Below are positions 43,573-55,468 of a DNA stretch of 64,000 nucleotides, in pieces. The stretch lies in contig NC_081406.1 of the NCBI RefSeq assembly GCF_030272615.1, positions 217,940,997-218,004,996 on the forward strand, read 5' to 3'. The notes beneath the pieces are model-generated. The model was not told the DNA's origin. It worked only from the letters and a program-made list of their open reading frames with translations, and did no database searches. A program made the position numbers and the translations under genes. How positions within the stretch are numbered: position 1 is the first letter of the stretch; every line of letters starts with the position of its first letter. This DNA comes from Cryptomeria japonica (Eukaryota > Streptophyta > Pinopsida > Cupressales > Cupressaceae).

Positions 43573-46500
43573 ATGGCATCTTCTTTTGTTAATACACCTT
43601 TGGTAGTAGAGGTTTTTGAATGTGCAAGGCCGCAATTTAAGAAATGTCCATTTAAGTTTGTTAAGGATGATCCAAATGGTGCTTTTTCATCTGTGCCATA
43701 CAGAGTTCTTCATGTTGATGACATTAGAGCTTATATTCACTGCATCACTAAGGAGACCAGAAATGAGGCGATCCTAGCACTTTATAACAAACACATCAGG
43801 GACACATATGGAAACCCCAAACTGTAATATGCACAGTTACAGATTAAGGGTTTCATGCAATTTGTTCATTTCTCTTATTTGATGAAGGCGAGTGGGTAAG
43901 ATACATTTTGAGTCGTGTGCACAATGAGTTTATCTAGCTAGACATATGTTGTTGTATCTCCAGTTGCATCTAAAACTGAGTCAAATGAAGAAGCTGAGAA
44001 GGCCAAGAAGAAAGGAGAGTTTGTCAGAGTGGTTAGGAAACCACAATCTGGTGGTGCTGAGCAGAGTAAAAAGAAAAAGTCAAAACCAACTCTAATCAAA
44101 AGGCCCAAGAGAGGAAGAAAGGTGAGAACAGAGCTTGATGAAGCTCTTGAATCTAGAAAATTAGAAGGTAAGTACACCATTGTTCCTCTGTTGATTGTGA
44201 AAGAACTAGTTGATGAAATAGTTGTAAATGGTAATTTGAAAAATATCAGTGCTTACTATGAACATCTTGATGAAAGTGAGCAAAGGGAAGTTGAGGATGC
44301 TATCGTTTTACATTTGCAAAAGTTCAGAACTCTTTGATTGATTAAAGAATTCCCAAATATGTGTATAACATTCTGATGCTAGGAGGTTGACTACCAACAG
44401 AGTGGAACAAAATATGAAAGAGAGAATTAATCAACATCTACACTTGCATTTCCCAAGATGAAGAAAATAAACTCATTGAGAAAGCCAATAAGAAAGAATT
44501 AAGAAGTAGAAATAGGGTTAACAAACTTATTATTGGTAGGTGATGCAAGAGCATCCCCAGTTCTTGGCAATCTTGCATCAACCAAAAACATTTCCTTCAG
44601 TTTATTTTCTATTTTGTAGTTTCACCATTTCTTTCTACATTTTCTTGCATTTTCCCACCTGATCTTGCGGAGCTGGATTTTTCTTGTGGACATGATCATA
44701 TTCCTTATTCTTGAGGCGCGAGACATTTGGATCATTTTCTTGCAAGTTATTGCTTCCGAATTTTGTGACAGTTTTCTGACTTAGAACACTGGAGCCACTT
44801 GGACCTATTTGCTATTGGTAAATCTTGTGGATCCTTTCCGTAGCTTGCAGAGATTTATTTTATTGATTCCAATGTTCCTTAGCATGTGGCCGACCTTCCC
44901 TCTAATCTCTACTTCTTCCTTTGGATTTTCTGGAGGAATCTCTTTGGCAGAGGTCAACCTGGTGTTTTACACGTTTGATCTTGTTCTTCGGCATTTGATC
45001 CCTCTTGGGATGACCTGGATCCCTCTTTACCATATAAATAAATATAATTAAGCATCATAAATCATTGAAGAGAACAAAGAAGATATATCTTAGGATTTGG
45101 AGGTTCGGAGTTGATCGATTTTGTAATTAAGCATGTATGTAGCAAGCCAGTGAGCCAAATCTTGTAGCCCAAATGTTACAAGTTATTTATAATCAGTTTT
45201 CATGATATAATTCATTTAGTTCTACATTGCCTCCATCATCTTATCTTTCTTTCATTGTGTTTACTCTTGTTGCATGATCTAGATAGATCTCATTGAGGTC
45301 CCTCCCAACCGTGACTGCACCAACAGGGTTGAAGATGTTAGGAAAGAGACTGAAGAAATATAGAAAAAGATCATAAAGAACAACCCTTTATATGATGATT
45401 TCACATAGAAGGAAGATGCTTCCCATCCAAAAGTATAGGTAGGTGTTCCTGGTGATCAGAAGGATAAAACTCAAACATAGGCACATCCGGAAGATCAAGC
45501 AAATGTAGATCTTGATGAAGAGATAAGTCAAAATCCTCTAGCGTAAGGGAATAGTGGAGAAGTTCATGAGGCTCCAAAAGATGATACTGCACCAAGTGGT
45601 GACACCGATGCATAGGATAAAGGGGATGATGTTGGAGAAAAAGAACTTGAGAAGGAAAAGGGGCAGGATAAAGGAGAAGAGGTAGATAAAGGGAAGAAAA
45701 TTATTGATACTCTGGCAATTGACACTCCAAAGGTCAAAGGGGCAAGAATTCTACCTAAAATTTCAATAAATCTTGATGGTCCTTTAGATATAGGTAAGAT
45801 GTCTCTAGCTGAGAGACTTATGGTTGTAGGTGCAGTTTAGGCTCAAGCTAGTCAAGACCTAGTTAAGTCTGAAAGTGAGGATACGAAACTGATTGAGATG
45901 TATGTTGGTGTTTTACAGAAGGTGGTACCAGAAATACAACTAGATCCAATTTCTAACCCCTCTGATAAATTATTACAATTGATTAATAATATTAATACCG
46001 ATTTTGATTCATTGGAAAAGTCAACCACCAAGAGAGTTCTGGATAGATAAAACAAGGTTCCTATGCAGACCTTCCAAAAAATGATTCAGGATGATAGTGT
46101 TAGATTAAACAAAGGACTACAAAATATCTCTGAGATTCTAACTGAAGGTGGTAAGATATATAAGTCTTGTCTTATATTGCCCAAGTTCACAGTTGATATA
46201 GACAAGCAGATTAGTATTTGCCAAGGCAAGCTAGCTAGAATATCACAGTCATTTGATTCTAATGTAGCCCTTACTAGTAGAATAGAAGGACAAGTGATGA
46301 CTCTAAATGATCAAATCTTGAGCCTTAATGCAAAAAAAGAAAAAAAATTAAGGAGAGTTGGTGAGCTCTGGAATCTTATTGCTCCCCGGATGGACACCAT
46401 GTTGAGTAACAAAGTAGATTGTATAAAGGCTATGGCACAACCAGATCCATCAGACCTGAAAGTTGTAGAGATATATGCTTACATTTTCAGTGCTTTCATC

Positions 46501-46587
46501 ACAATTTTGGATAACTTAAAGATTGGGTGGGATACACACTTGGGATTTTTGAAGACTCTTTTTGTTGATATCTTCAAGTATGTATAG
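43573..46587 (+). pseudogene. Element E ORF2: homologue of D's large unknown protein (decayed)
   Basis: Starts MASSFVNTPLVVEVFECARP, with conserved LGAF/NGAF, YIHC and ILSRVHNEF landmarks aligning to D. The alignment then jumps at about 43944 from the region matching D near 18030 to the region matching D near 17070, so about 1 kb of middle domain is deleted. Lys-rich segments (KKKKSKPTLIKRPKRGRK) and a conserved IVLHLQKF/VILHMDMY block follow. A noncoding insertion (44541-45325) splits the rest, after which come an acidic Gln/Asp-rich linker with about seven TAG stops at Gln positions and the coiled-coil C-terminus (46063-46587, open). Function unknown. Confidence 0.75.
44541..45325. repeat. 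Solo-LTR-like insertion inside E's ORF2
   Basis: Starts TGATGCAAGAG and ends GCACCAACA. It has a TATA-like ATATAAATAAATA at about 45030 and no coding potential. ORF2 similarity stops before it and resumes after it (KETEEI…). No clean 5-bp duplication flanks it (GTAGG versus GGGTT), so the boundaries and solo-LTR status are tentative. Confidence 0.4.
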
Positions 46588-46817
46588 TGTATCTGGTAGA
46601 TATCCTTGTATATAAGTTTTTGTGCAACACCCCAACTTTGACATTGTTGTCAAAGGGGGAGAGTACGAGTGAAAAATGTACAGTGAATGACAAGATTTTG
46701 ATACAAGCTTTTGAGTTTTTGATCTAGGGGGAGCCTTAGAAATTTTGATCTGGTATACAAGTTGTTTCAACACAGTCATTTTTCACGAGTGTTGCCATCA
46801 ATGCCAAAGGAGGAGAT
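46588..46817 (+). other. Element E 3' untranslated region and polypurine tracts
   Basis: Tracts at about 46649 (GTCAAAGGGGGAGAG) and 46725 (CTAGGGGGAGCC), and the terminal CCAAAGGAGGAGAT ending at 46817. GTTGCCATCAATG, the left arm of the inverted repeat, is at 46791-46803. Confidence 0.8.
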
Positions 46818-47760
46818 TGTTGGAAATTGACACATCTGGTGGATATTGATGTATGAATAATGGTCTATGGTTTTCATTGATGGAAAATCTTCACGGAAAT
46901 CCTATCTGGTAATTATGAATTTTGGTAACCGAAAGTGAATGTGATATGGTGACAGATAACTGATATTTCAGGATAAGGAGAGCAATTTTGGTCTGGAAGT
47001 TTTCCAGTGATTGCAGTGGTCAAATTCGTGCATGGGATGACAAGGACAACATATAGAAATCATTTTAGCATCATTTGGATGATCCATATATGTTTTTGGT
47101 GATCCAGTTCAAGTTGACTATTGATTACACATTACATTACAGGCCGACTTGATAATTGTTTACTTTGTGATTGCAGATATATAAGACCAATGTAGAAGAT
47201 CTTTTTGGTGTGTGGTATGGTGTGATATGAGTGAGTAGTGATCAAGAAACATTTTTGGTGCAATTTCAGGTACACATTCTTGATCCAGTAGCTGATTGAA
47301 CAGAAAACAAAGCAGAGTTGCAGAGCGGATACAGTTGAAGTTTTTGCACTTAACCAGAACTCATCTAGGCATTGTTTGATGCTATTTTGGAGTTCAATCA
47401 TTGTAATTCATCACTATAAATGATTTGTAAGGAAGTGAGCCTTCCGGGGTTATATCCCTTATTGTAATTGAGAAATGAGCTCTAAGCAGTATGTCTGAAT
47501 GCAAGTGCATTCCCCTTTTGTAATATTGTTTTTCTACTGGCCATAATAGAATTATATTGTGGGTTCAAATCCCACCATGGTCTTTCCAATTTGGGTTTCC
47601 ACGTAAAAATCCTAGTGTTATGATTGTGTGGTTGATTATCTTGCATTTCTGCATTTTACTTTCCTTCATATGCTTCCGGTGGTTTGAGATTAAGTCAGAA
47701 AAATCCTTTATCGGTAGATCACTGATTCACCCCCCCTCTTAGTGATCCTTGATTCCAACG
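46818..47760 (+). repeat. Element E 3' LTR
   Basis: Partner of 41095-42045. The terminal CA has become CG; the CCTTT duplication fixes the edge. Confidence 0.92.
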
Positions 47761-48870
47761 CCTTTATCATTTTATCCTAATTTATCCTTAATCCTACCAT
47801 AAATTTCAAATCTCAAAGCATATTTTTCATATCTACACATATTGGGTTGAGCCACCAAGATGGATTTAGCATTAGAATCACAATAGCTCGCATCCCTAGA
47901 AATTTTGAAAAAAGTGGTTGGGACCAGAGCGTCGGTCACTCTGGCCCTACACTTTTTTCCTTGAATTTCAGGAGGGTGATTGGACAGTCTTATCCTATTC
48001 AAATTTAGCTGTGTGAAAATATATTAATTCTAAGTTGGTCTAAAGGTGATTTCAATAATGAAATCCCTATATAAGGCATCCTTCTCAACTCATTTTCATC
48101 TAATCCATTCTAAACATCTATCCATTCAAGCAATCGGGCATCCTTGCATCCATGAAGCATTATCAAGCATTTTTAGAGGTCTTCAAGGTTGCATACTCTT
48201 TATTTATTCATTATGGAGAAAAATTGTATCATTAATATGCAATCATGTGTGTGTGATTAGGGTTTTGTCATGTTCATGCCATTTCATACAACATATGTGA
48301 TTACATTGAAGAAGTAAAGCATCATTATCAATAATTGCATATCTAGGGTATATCCTTTCATTATTTATTTTTGTATTTGCAATAATTCATTCAAGGTTAA
48401 TTCCTAAACTGGGGTTTGACTAAGGCAAACCCCTATTCCCAATCTATTTTCCCTTCTCTAGTGTGTGTAGGAGTAGGTACGGAGATGTGATCTTTAGAAT
48501 TGGCTTTATTTATAGAGATGAACAAGTTCCCCTTTGGAGTGCAAAAAGTATAGAGGACCAGAGCGACCACCATCATGGTCCCAACAATCAGGAGCTCCTT
48601 CTGGGAAAAAGTCCAAATACACTTATATTCCTCAGATCCAGGTTCGTGGCTCGATCCAATGACTGTAGCTCAGTGTTCATGCATTTTTACCTCAATTTTG
48701 GTACATTTACCCTAATTTAAACATCTTCAACAATCCAATTCAATTCAAGGGAAAGAAGAGGTACACTTAAGACCCCTGGAATCTAATCAGAATCTAGATC
48801 TATTTGGTTTGGATCTATCATATTCCTATATATTTTCCTAATGTAATGGTAATTAAGCAAAAATAATGGT
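47761..48870 (+). repeat. LTR I (gypsy type), right part
   Basis: Continuation of 40891-41094 after removing E. It contains a TATA box CCTATATAAGGC (about 48065-48076), a CTGGGGTTTGACTAAGGCAA phrase (about 48410) matching F's LTR (GGGGTTTGACTAAGG), and two quasi-palindromic GGGACCAGAG…CTCTGGCCC / GGACCAGAG…TGGTCCC stretches (about 47920 and 48553). The right end is not defined: no PBS follows, and element G begins on the other strand. Confidence 0.6.
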
Positions 48871-48880
48871 GTTACTACAT

Positions 48881-51800
48881 CTAATGGTTAAGTTTAGGAT
48901 GGATAATGGGCATTAATTCATCGATTAGGTTAAGTTCATTAGATGTGTCAGTGAGGGTTAAGACGTTGTGGTGAAGGTCGTTGATGGTACTCTCCCTGTC
49001 AGAATCAGGCATAGGATGTGACGCAGGGTCTGTGGAAGATGTTTCCAGTTCAGGAACCCAAGAGGTCATTATTTGTGCTTCTTCGTAAATAGGAATGTCC
49101 TTACGAGGTGGAGGTGGTGATGCATCTTCCTCATCTGAAGTATTAAGCTGTATGGAATCAAATTCCCACTCATGTGAGTCAGTCTCTAAGTCACTTTCTA
49201 GTAGTCGGTTACTGTACCATATGGGGATATCCTTTCAGTTAAACACTGCAGGTCTGATCCGTTGACATACCTTTGTAAATGAAAGTATTGGGGCTGCAGG
49301 AAGAATTATGGGGATTAATGAATCTGATATGGGGAGTATCGGTAGTGCTGACTATGTTTCTTCTGCTATAATTGTTGGTGTTGTTGATACTATTGGGGGT
49401 TCTTCTAGTGCCAGTGGTGTTGTTGATGCGGTTGTTGTTACTAATGGGGTTGCTGGTTTGATTGGTGGGATGATTGGTGTTGCGGATGGTTTTGATGGGA
49501 TTTTTAGCCTTGATGGGGCAGTTGCTATGATGTTTGATGTTGCTTTTATAATCAAAGGTGACCTCTTTGTAATAGGCTAATATAGTGGTTTGTTGGGTTT
49601 CCCTTTGTATCTGAGCTTAGGAAGGATCTCCTTTTGAAAGCCTAGGCTAGTGTTATCTTTGGTCTTTAATTCTTGCTATAGCGGTTCATGTCTTCCTTGC
49701 TTACAAGGTCCCAAAGCACTTTAACCATCATAACCCATTCTCTACATAATGAGAAGGCCTTTTCCATATTGATTTGTGGGAAGCTTAGCTTGTGGGATTT
49801 TTGTGGTGATAAGATCTTTATAGATCCATTCTACTAAGTCCTCATCTATGGTCTCTTCCTCTTGGCTCTTTCCAAGGATGAATAGCATCAAAGTACATGC
49901 TGGCTTGAACAGTGGTTCTTGAAGTAATTGTTGAGGTTTACCATGAGTTCTAGGAGAAGTAGGCATTTGTCCAACACAAAAGAGTTGTGTCAATTTCTAC
50001 TCCCCAAGACCTTCCTCTGCTATTTTCATCTTGAGCTTCTCTTGCTTGGGTATAGTCGTGTTTGAACTGGAAAGAGAGGATGGACTTATGTATGATGTGG
50101 ATGAGATGGCTTCTTTGTTGTTGGGAATGGTAATCTCTGGTTGATGACTGATATTATGACAATATGCAAAGGGATTTGCATCTCCCAGGATTGTGATTTC
50201 TACACCATTATGCGGGAACTTGATACACTGATGGTAGGTGGATGGAACGGCTTGCATGGCGTGTATCCAAGGTCTTCCTAACAATAAATTGTATGATAGA
50301 GGAAGGTCCAGAACTTGACAAATGACGTGTTTCACCATAGGGCCCACTCAGATTGGTACCACAACAACTTCTTTGGATGAATGCTCTACATTATCATAGG
50401 CTTTTATTGTGATCTTCTTGCGGGGATCCACTGATTCAATTGCATATCCAAAAATTGTGACTAATTGTAGTGTACAGATCTTCAGGCCTGCTCCATTATC
50501 GATCAAGACTCGCTTGATCCTATGTTGGTTGATAAACCCTTCAATGTGGAGTGAGGCATTGTGAGGTTGCTGGAAGGATGAGTTGTCACTTTCAAAGAAA
50601 GTGAGACAAGGTGATCATCTTAGGTTTCCAACCATAGCTTGGAACTAATCTGTATCTAGGTTTGTAGGGATTGACGCCTCTTGGAGAGCTTGATCCAAGA
50701 TTCTTTTATGGGATGGAGATAGGCACAATAGCTCTAAGATAGATATCAGTGCGGGCGTTTTGTTTAACTGTTCCACAAGGTTATACTGCGTTCAGATAGA
50801 TGGGGTGCCTTGTGGATTTTCTTTTATGGTAATATTGTTATGACGTGTAACAACATTGCATGTGGAGCAGGGATTTTCTATGGTAATGGTTGCAATTTGT
50901 TCACTGGCATCATATAGGTGATTCACAATGTAATTATATGTGGCTTACGTATAATCGGTGGTATCTGTGTTTCTCCCTGAAGTGGAAGGACCCCTTTGAT
51001 CTTGTGATGGAAGTGGATTTTTGAACTTAAGATGATCATTGTTTGTTGTCTTTGGGTCATGTCCTTTGATTTTGATTTCACCTCGGTCAATAAGATCCTG
51101 AATAAGATCTTTCAATCTGTGACAATTACTTGTCTTATGCCCTTTCCCTTGATGGAAATCACAATGTTCAGTATCCCTCCACCATGAAGGTTTGACTTGA
51201 GGCTCATAATTTGATGTTTTGGGCAAGGTCACCAGATTTTGAGAAACCAACTGATGTAACACTATTTCGATGGGTTCCCCTAAGGGAGTGTATGTTCGTT
51301 TTGGTTTAAATTTTTGTTGACATTGTCTGGGTTCCTCTTGAGATGTGTTAAGGCCTTGATTTGGAGGAGCAACTGTGTTATTCTTCGATGGTGGGTTCTG
51401 TCCTACAAATTGAACCACGGGTTGTGCACTTTTGATAGTTCTTGCATCCACAACCTCATCGTTGATGATGTTTTTGTTTTTGTTCCAGAAGTTAGGCTTG
51501 TCACTATTGAAGCACGGGCGAGGGACATCCTTTGGCTCATTATATATCTTGATAAGCCTTTTTTTGATTAGAGCCCGCTCACATTTTAAGCCTTTGGTGA
51601 TCATGTCATTGAAAGAGTCTGTGTCTTTTACGTCTAGGTGAAATTCCATTTCGTCATTTAAGTTGGAAATAAATATTTCCACTAGTTCTTGTTCAGGTAA
51701 CTGAAGAGAACATCTGCTAGACATTTGATGCCCTCATTGCAGAAAGACTGAAAATAGCTCACCTAGTTTTTCTTTAGTGTTACATAGATCAGCCATTGTG

Positions 51801-52555
51801 ATATCATGTTCAATGTTGTGTGAGTAATGTGGCAAGAATTTCTGGATGAGTTCTTCAAATGTCCTAATGCCACCTGGTAATTGAGAAAACCATGATGTGG
51901 TTGTTCCTCCCAAGCTTTGGGGAAAAAGCCACATTAGGTATGTATCCTCGTATGGCACTTCGAGGCAAGCTGGATGGAATTCTCTAACATGAGCGTGAGG
52001 ATCTCCTTTTCCTATATACTTTTCAAATTTGGGTGTTTCAAACCCTCGTGGAAAAGGTGGCATATGAAGATTCCTATCAAAGGGATAAGGACAAATGTCA
52101 TTGAGTGAAAATTGATTGGTTTTTACACCACTATGAATTTGTTGGGCAATATTTTTGATTCGTTGCTGCAACATGTCTATTTCATTTGGAGGAGGAGGAG
52201 GTGGGGGATTACCTTGAGGAAGGTTATATATGATGTGATCTCAACCTCTTTCATCCTCATAACAACTTTGGCGTTCTGATGCTTGTCTTAGTTATGCAAC
52301 ATCAAAGTCAGAGGGTAGTTTAGCCCCCTCTTGAGCAAGTCTTAAAAAGTGAGCATCAGCATTGCTTCTGAGTATTTCATAAAAAATTCTATTAAAGAGA
52401 GGGTAGTGTTGTGCCCTTTCTATCATTGCACGAGTTGGAGTACTTGGGTTGTCATCATTTACATTTCCTCCAAGGGCTTCTTGGAATTCATTGATATTTT
52501 CCTCCTCTTCTTCTTCAATTTTTTGTTGTCTAGACCTGGACCTGGTATGAGCCAT
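48881..52555 (-). pseudogene. Element G: Ty3/gypsy (Tat-like) gag and protease, decayed
   Basis: The minus-strand ATG at 52555 opens MAHTRSRSRQQK. The gag capsid region follows (FETPKFEKYIGKGDPHAHV, about 52030; SLGGTTTSWFSQLP, about 51910; FEELIQKFLPHY). Next are a CX3HX4HX4C-like element (HCDFHQGKGHKTSNC, about 51160), a Tat-type pre-protease block (LVEQLNKTPALIS), a retropepsin with IDNGAGLKICT (about 50500) and SYNLLLGRPWIHAMQAVPS (about 50290), and a damaged G-patch-like phrase (KMGYDG, about 49735). The C-terminal linker ends at 48881. Stops near 52290, 52240, 51730, 50945, 50350, 49995 and 49740 inactivate it. RT, RNase H and integrase are absent: the sequence changes to LTR I where RT should begin, so G is truncated or belonged to a pol-less family like F. 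Confidence 0.85.
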
Positions 52556-54635
52556 TTTGTTTATAATTTTTTGTTGAAGCTTGATGAAAATGATGATGAG
52601 TTGGTGATGAAATGAAAGATTGATGTTCGGTGAAGTTTTTTGCATATAAATCTCTAGCACTAAAGGTAGATGCTACCAAAGTTCTTTTCTTGAATTGCTT
52701 GTTGTGTTTGATTGACAATGTTTGATGTGATAAGGTTTAGAGAGATCTGAGATGTTTTCTAGACCCCACTACCTACTAATGAGAGGATTCACTCATAGAC
52801 TAGTTTTAACCTGCTTAGAAATGCCTCTTAGGATGAGTTTATCCTAGATGTAGAGACACTCTAAAAGTGATGTGTTTGTGTTTGATTCAAGCAATATTGA
52901 AAATAAAACTTAGGACAAAAACCTCTTGATGTTTTGAGAGTTGGAAATGGATTTGATGAGATATGAATATGATAATGGATGAAATGTGAACTTCAATAAA
53001 TGATTTGTGTCACATATGGGAAAAATTCTTCCTCTTCTCTTTTGGGAGTTGGTGGTTCTTCCTGAGCTGCGTTATATGTGATGCAAATGTTGGGAAAGAA
53101 GTCAGGATTGATTTTGCCTCCTTTGTTCTTGTGATAACTCAAAGCTCGATACTATATAAAATCTTTGCGGTTTAATGACTCTTGATCAAATTTGTTTGAT
53201 TTCCCTTGAAGATATAGACACATGCGACGTAGGAAGGTTCTATGAGAGACAAAGATTTGTATATTAAGATAGAAGAATTTCCTCCTTTTTATAAGAGCCT
53301 TTGAGCTCAATGGTCTTTTCTTCAAGTTGATGTGTTGATGAAGATTATGCTTTCTCAAGATGTGAAGAATGGTCATATAATTCGACACTTTTGTTGTTGC
53401 TCTTTGTTTTTGATCTTTTGTTTTTGAAAATGTTTATGTTGGAGGAATACTTGTTTTGGATTTTGGTTTTCTGATGTTTCTTTGACAAGAAAACAAAGCA
53501 AGCACACAAACACCAGAATGTTGCCTCAAAAGGCACAAGTAAGTATGGGTCTAGAGCAACCCAATCTTTTGAACTTTTTATGACCCTTTCCTTCAAATGT
53601 ATTTTAGGTGTTTTTCCAAAGCCTGAAGTCATCTCAATTTGCACTCGTCTTGACTTAAAAATGAAAACACTTCAAACATTTTTTATCCTTAAGGTCAAAT
53701 GGCCAGTTGTGATAATTTCAACCCACATCTTGATATTTCTTCGACTTTGGTACTACATACCTTATGAATCCTACCATGGCAAGTAAGGATGTGATATACT
53801 AAGTCTTGCATGCGCATAACAAATAGATGATCCCTATGATAGGGGAGTCACCACTTTTATCGGGTTACTAGTAACCTTTCAAAAATCTATGTTTCTACTC
53901 AAGGAAATATGTATGGTGAGTATCTTGGGAGCAAAACCATCTATGCTCTTGCACTGAATTTATCACAAATATCCTCAATCAATAGAACAGGTGGGCTACT
54001 ACATAAAGGTGTTTAGTAATTTTTGATATCTTTGGACATAAGTTCATTCTGCAGCGACTCACTTAAGAGCCTTGTAACTTGTGGTGGGGCCCATTTGTCC
54101 TTTCGGCAAGTTACACTGTAGGAACAGCTATACCCAAGGCTACAGCTTTCATTCTTACCTGATTTCTATAGCGGCTTGGAGGATTTATCGTACGAGGTCA
54201 TTCCCAAACGTGATGTGTCTCTTGGCAGGCCTCTCTTAAAAAGATAAAATTTGAGTGTTACTAACACTTTTCTCTTGCACCTAGGAGCACAAAAGCCAAG
54301 GGAGAGGATAGTGTGTTTTAGAAGTAGGACCACTCGACAAACTCTTTTGCACAAGTGTGCCAAACACAAAATACACTTGTTCTTTTTAATTTGTCATTGC
54401 AATGATGTTCTATCTAATTGGAGATGTTGCTCCAACAACCATGATGTTCTTTTTAACTTCAAAGGCAATATGTTTGAGTAAACTAGAATTTGAAATCCCA
54501 ATCAACTGAAATTAGAACATGTATGCATGAAGTAAAATCATTTTGCAAAATGAGACAAGTTGATTGTTCTTTTTACTTGGACAAAATCGAAGTGTTGATT
54601 GTGAATTTTTAATTCTGGATTGATGCAAGGAAATC

Positions 54636-54858
54636 AAATTTTGTGTTGTTGATTTTAAGTACCAAAGGAAAATGAATCCTAACTTGCAAGGAATAAAGTT
54701 GTGTTGTGATTTTTAGAGCACCAAATGAAAGTTTGTTTTCTAACTTGCAAATAAACAAAATTGTATTGTGATTTTTAGAGCACCAAATGAAAGTTTGTTT
54801 CCTAACTTGCAAGTAAACAAAATTGTGTTGTGGTTTTTTAGAGCACCAAATGAAGTGT
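54636..54858. repeat. Tandem array, about 3.5 units of 62 bp
   Basis: Units share GTGTTGTGATTTTTAGAGC, ACCAAATGAAAGTTTGTTT and CTAACTTGCAA. The last unit is cut short. Confidence 0.85.
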
Positions 54859-54968
54859 TTTTTATTGTTTAAGTAACAAAAAGGGTTAGTTTAAAACCTG
54901 CACACGAATGAAAAGTTAGTAAAATCCAAAAATATGGTGGGCTTCCACAAGCCTAAAAAAATAATATT
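54851..54968. repeat. About 115-bp direct repeat, copy 1 (copy 2 at 55358-55468)
   Basis: Both copies read TTTTTATTGTTTAAGTA, AAAAAGGGTTAGTTTAAAAC and GGGCTTCCACAAG and end AATAATATT. Copy 2 is cut there by element F; copy 1 continues TATCGGTTACAAGG. Confidence 0.85.
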
Positions 54969-55302
54969 ATCGGTTACAAGGCCTTTTTTTACAACATTCT
55001 GTTACAATAGTGCTACTATGTGTGACAACAGAAGCACTACTTAACACGAACGTGCTAAAGTATAGGCAAAAGTGCTAAAGTAAAATATTTAAACAACAAT
55101 ACAAGTGCGTTAAAATATGGACAAAAGCGCTACTTAAGAGTCAAAAGTGCTAAATTTGAGACAATAGCGCTATTGTAAAAAGAATAGCACTAAAAGATCA
55201 AATTGCAACAGCGGTAAATCGCGAACAAAAGCGCCAAATCGTGACCTGTGTTTCAAGCTAAACAGTCAAAAAGTTAGTTTGTTTTTAAAAAATGTTGTTG
55301 GG

Positions 55303-55320
55303 TTCACGTCGGGTTCACCA
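55303..55320 (-). other. Primer binding site of element G
   Basis: The minus strand reads TGGTGAACCCGACGTGAA, the same site as element F (62382-62401). It implies that G's 5' LTR begins just to the right, at about 55323 (TGATGCTCTG in plus orientation). I could not assign the tRNA. Confidence 0.65.
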
Positions 55321-55322
55321 AA

Positions 55323-55468
55323 TGATGCTCTGCAAAATGGACAATGTTAGACAATGTTGTTTTTTATTGTTTAAGTATCAAAAAGGGTTAGTTTAAAACC
55401 TGCACACGAAACGAAAAGTTAGTAAAATCCAAAAATATGACGGGCTTCCACAAGTCAAAAAATAATAT
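55323..55468 (-). repeat. Probable end of G's 5' LTR, interrupted by F
   Basis: Lies between G's primer site and the left edge of F and contains direct repeat copy 2. The remainder is expected to the right of F, outside the window. Confidence 0.45.

Larger units (their letters stand above)
41095..47760 (+). mobile_element. Element E: LTR retroelement without pol, relative of D
   Basis: LTRs at 41095-42045 (951 bp) and 46818-47760 (943 bp) are flanked by perfect CCTTT duplications (41090-41094 and 47761-47765), and it is inserted in LTR I. The order matches D: PBS, coiled-coil/CCHC ORF1, ORF2, polypurine tracts, 3' LTR. No enzymatic retroelement domain is present. It is older than D by LTR divergence and by ORF decay. 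It lacks about 1 kb of ORF2 relative to D and carries a noncoding insertion of about 0.8 kb. Confidence 0.92.
52556..55302 (-). other. Leader region of element G
   Basis: About 2.7 kb between G's gag and its primer site, with no recognised domain. It includes the tandem array 54636-54858, a 115-bp direct repeat copy (54851-54968) and a stretch (about 55010-55250) dense in AAAAGYGCTA-like words. A long leader is known for Tat/Ogre elements. Confidence 0.45.

Noticed and set aside
49308-49580. 90-codon Gly/Val/Ala-rich plus-strand ORF
   Set aside because: It is the antisense shadow of the Pro/Thr-rich linker of element G's decayed minus-strand frame.
55303-55320. tRNA-like 3' end (TTCACGTCGGGTTCACCA)
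   Set aside because: No cloverleaf can be built around it. Its position next to LTR ends in both F and G marks it as a primer binding site.
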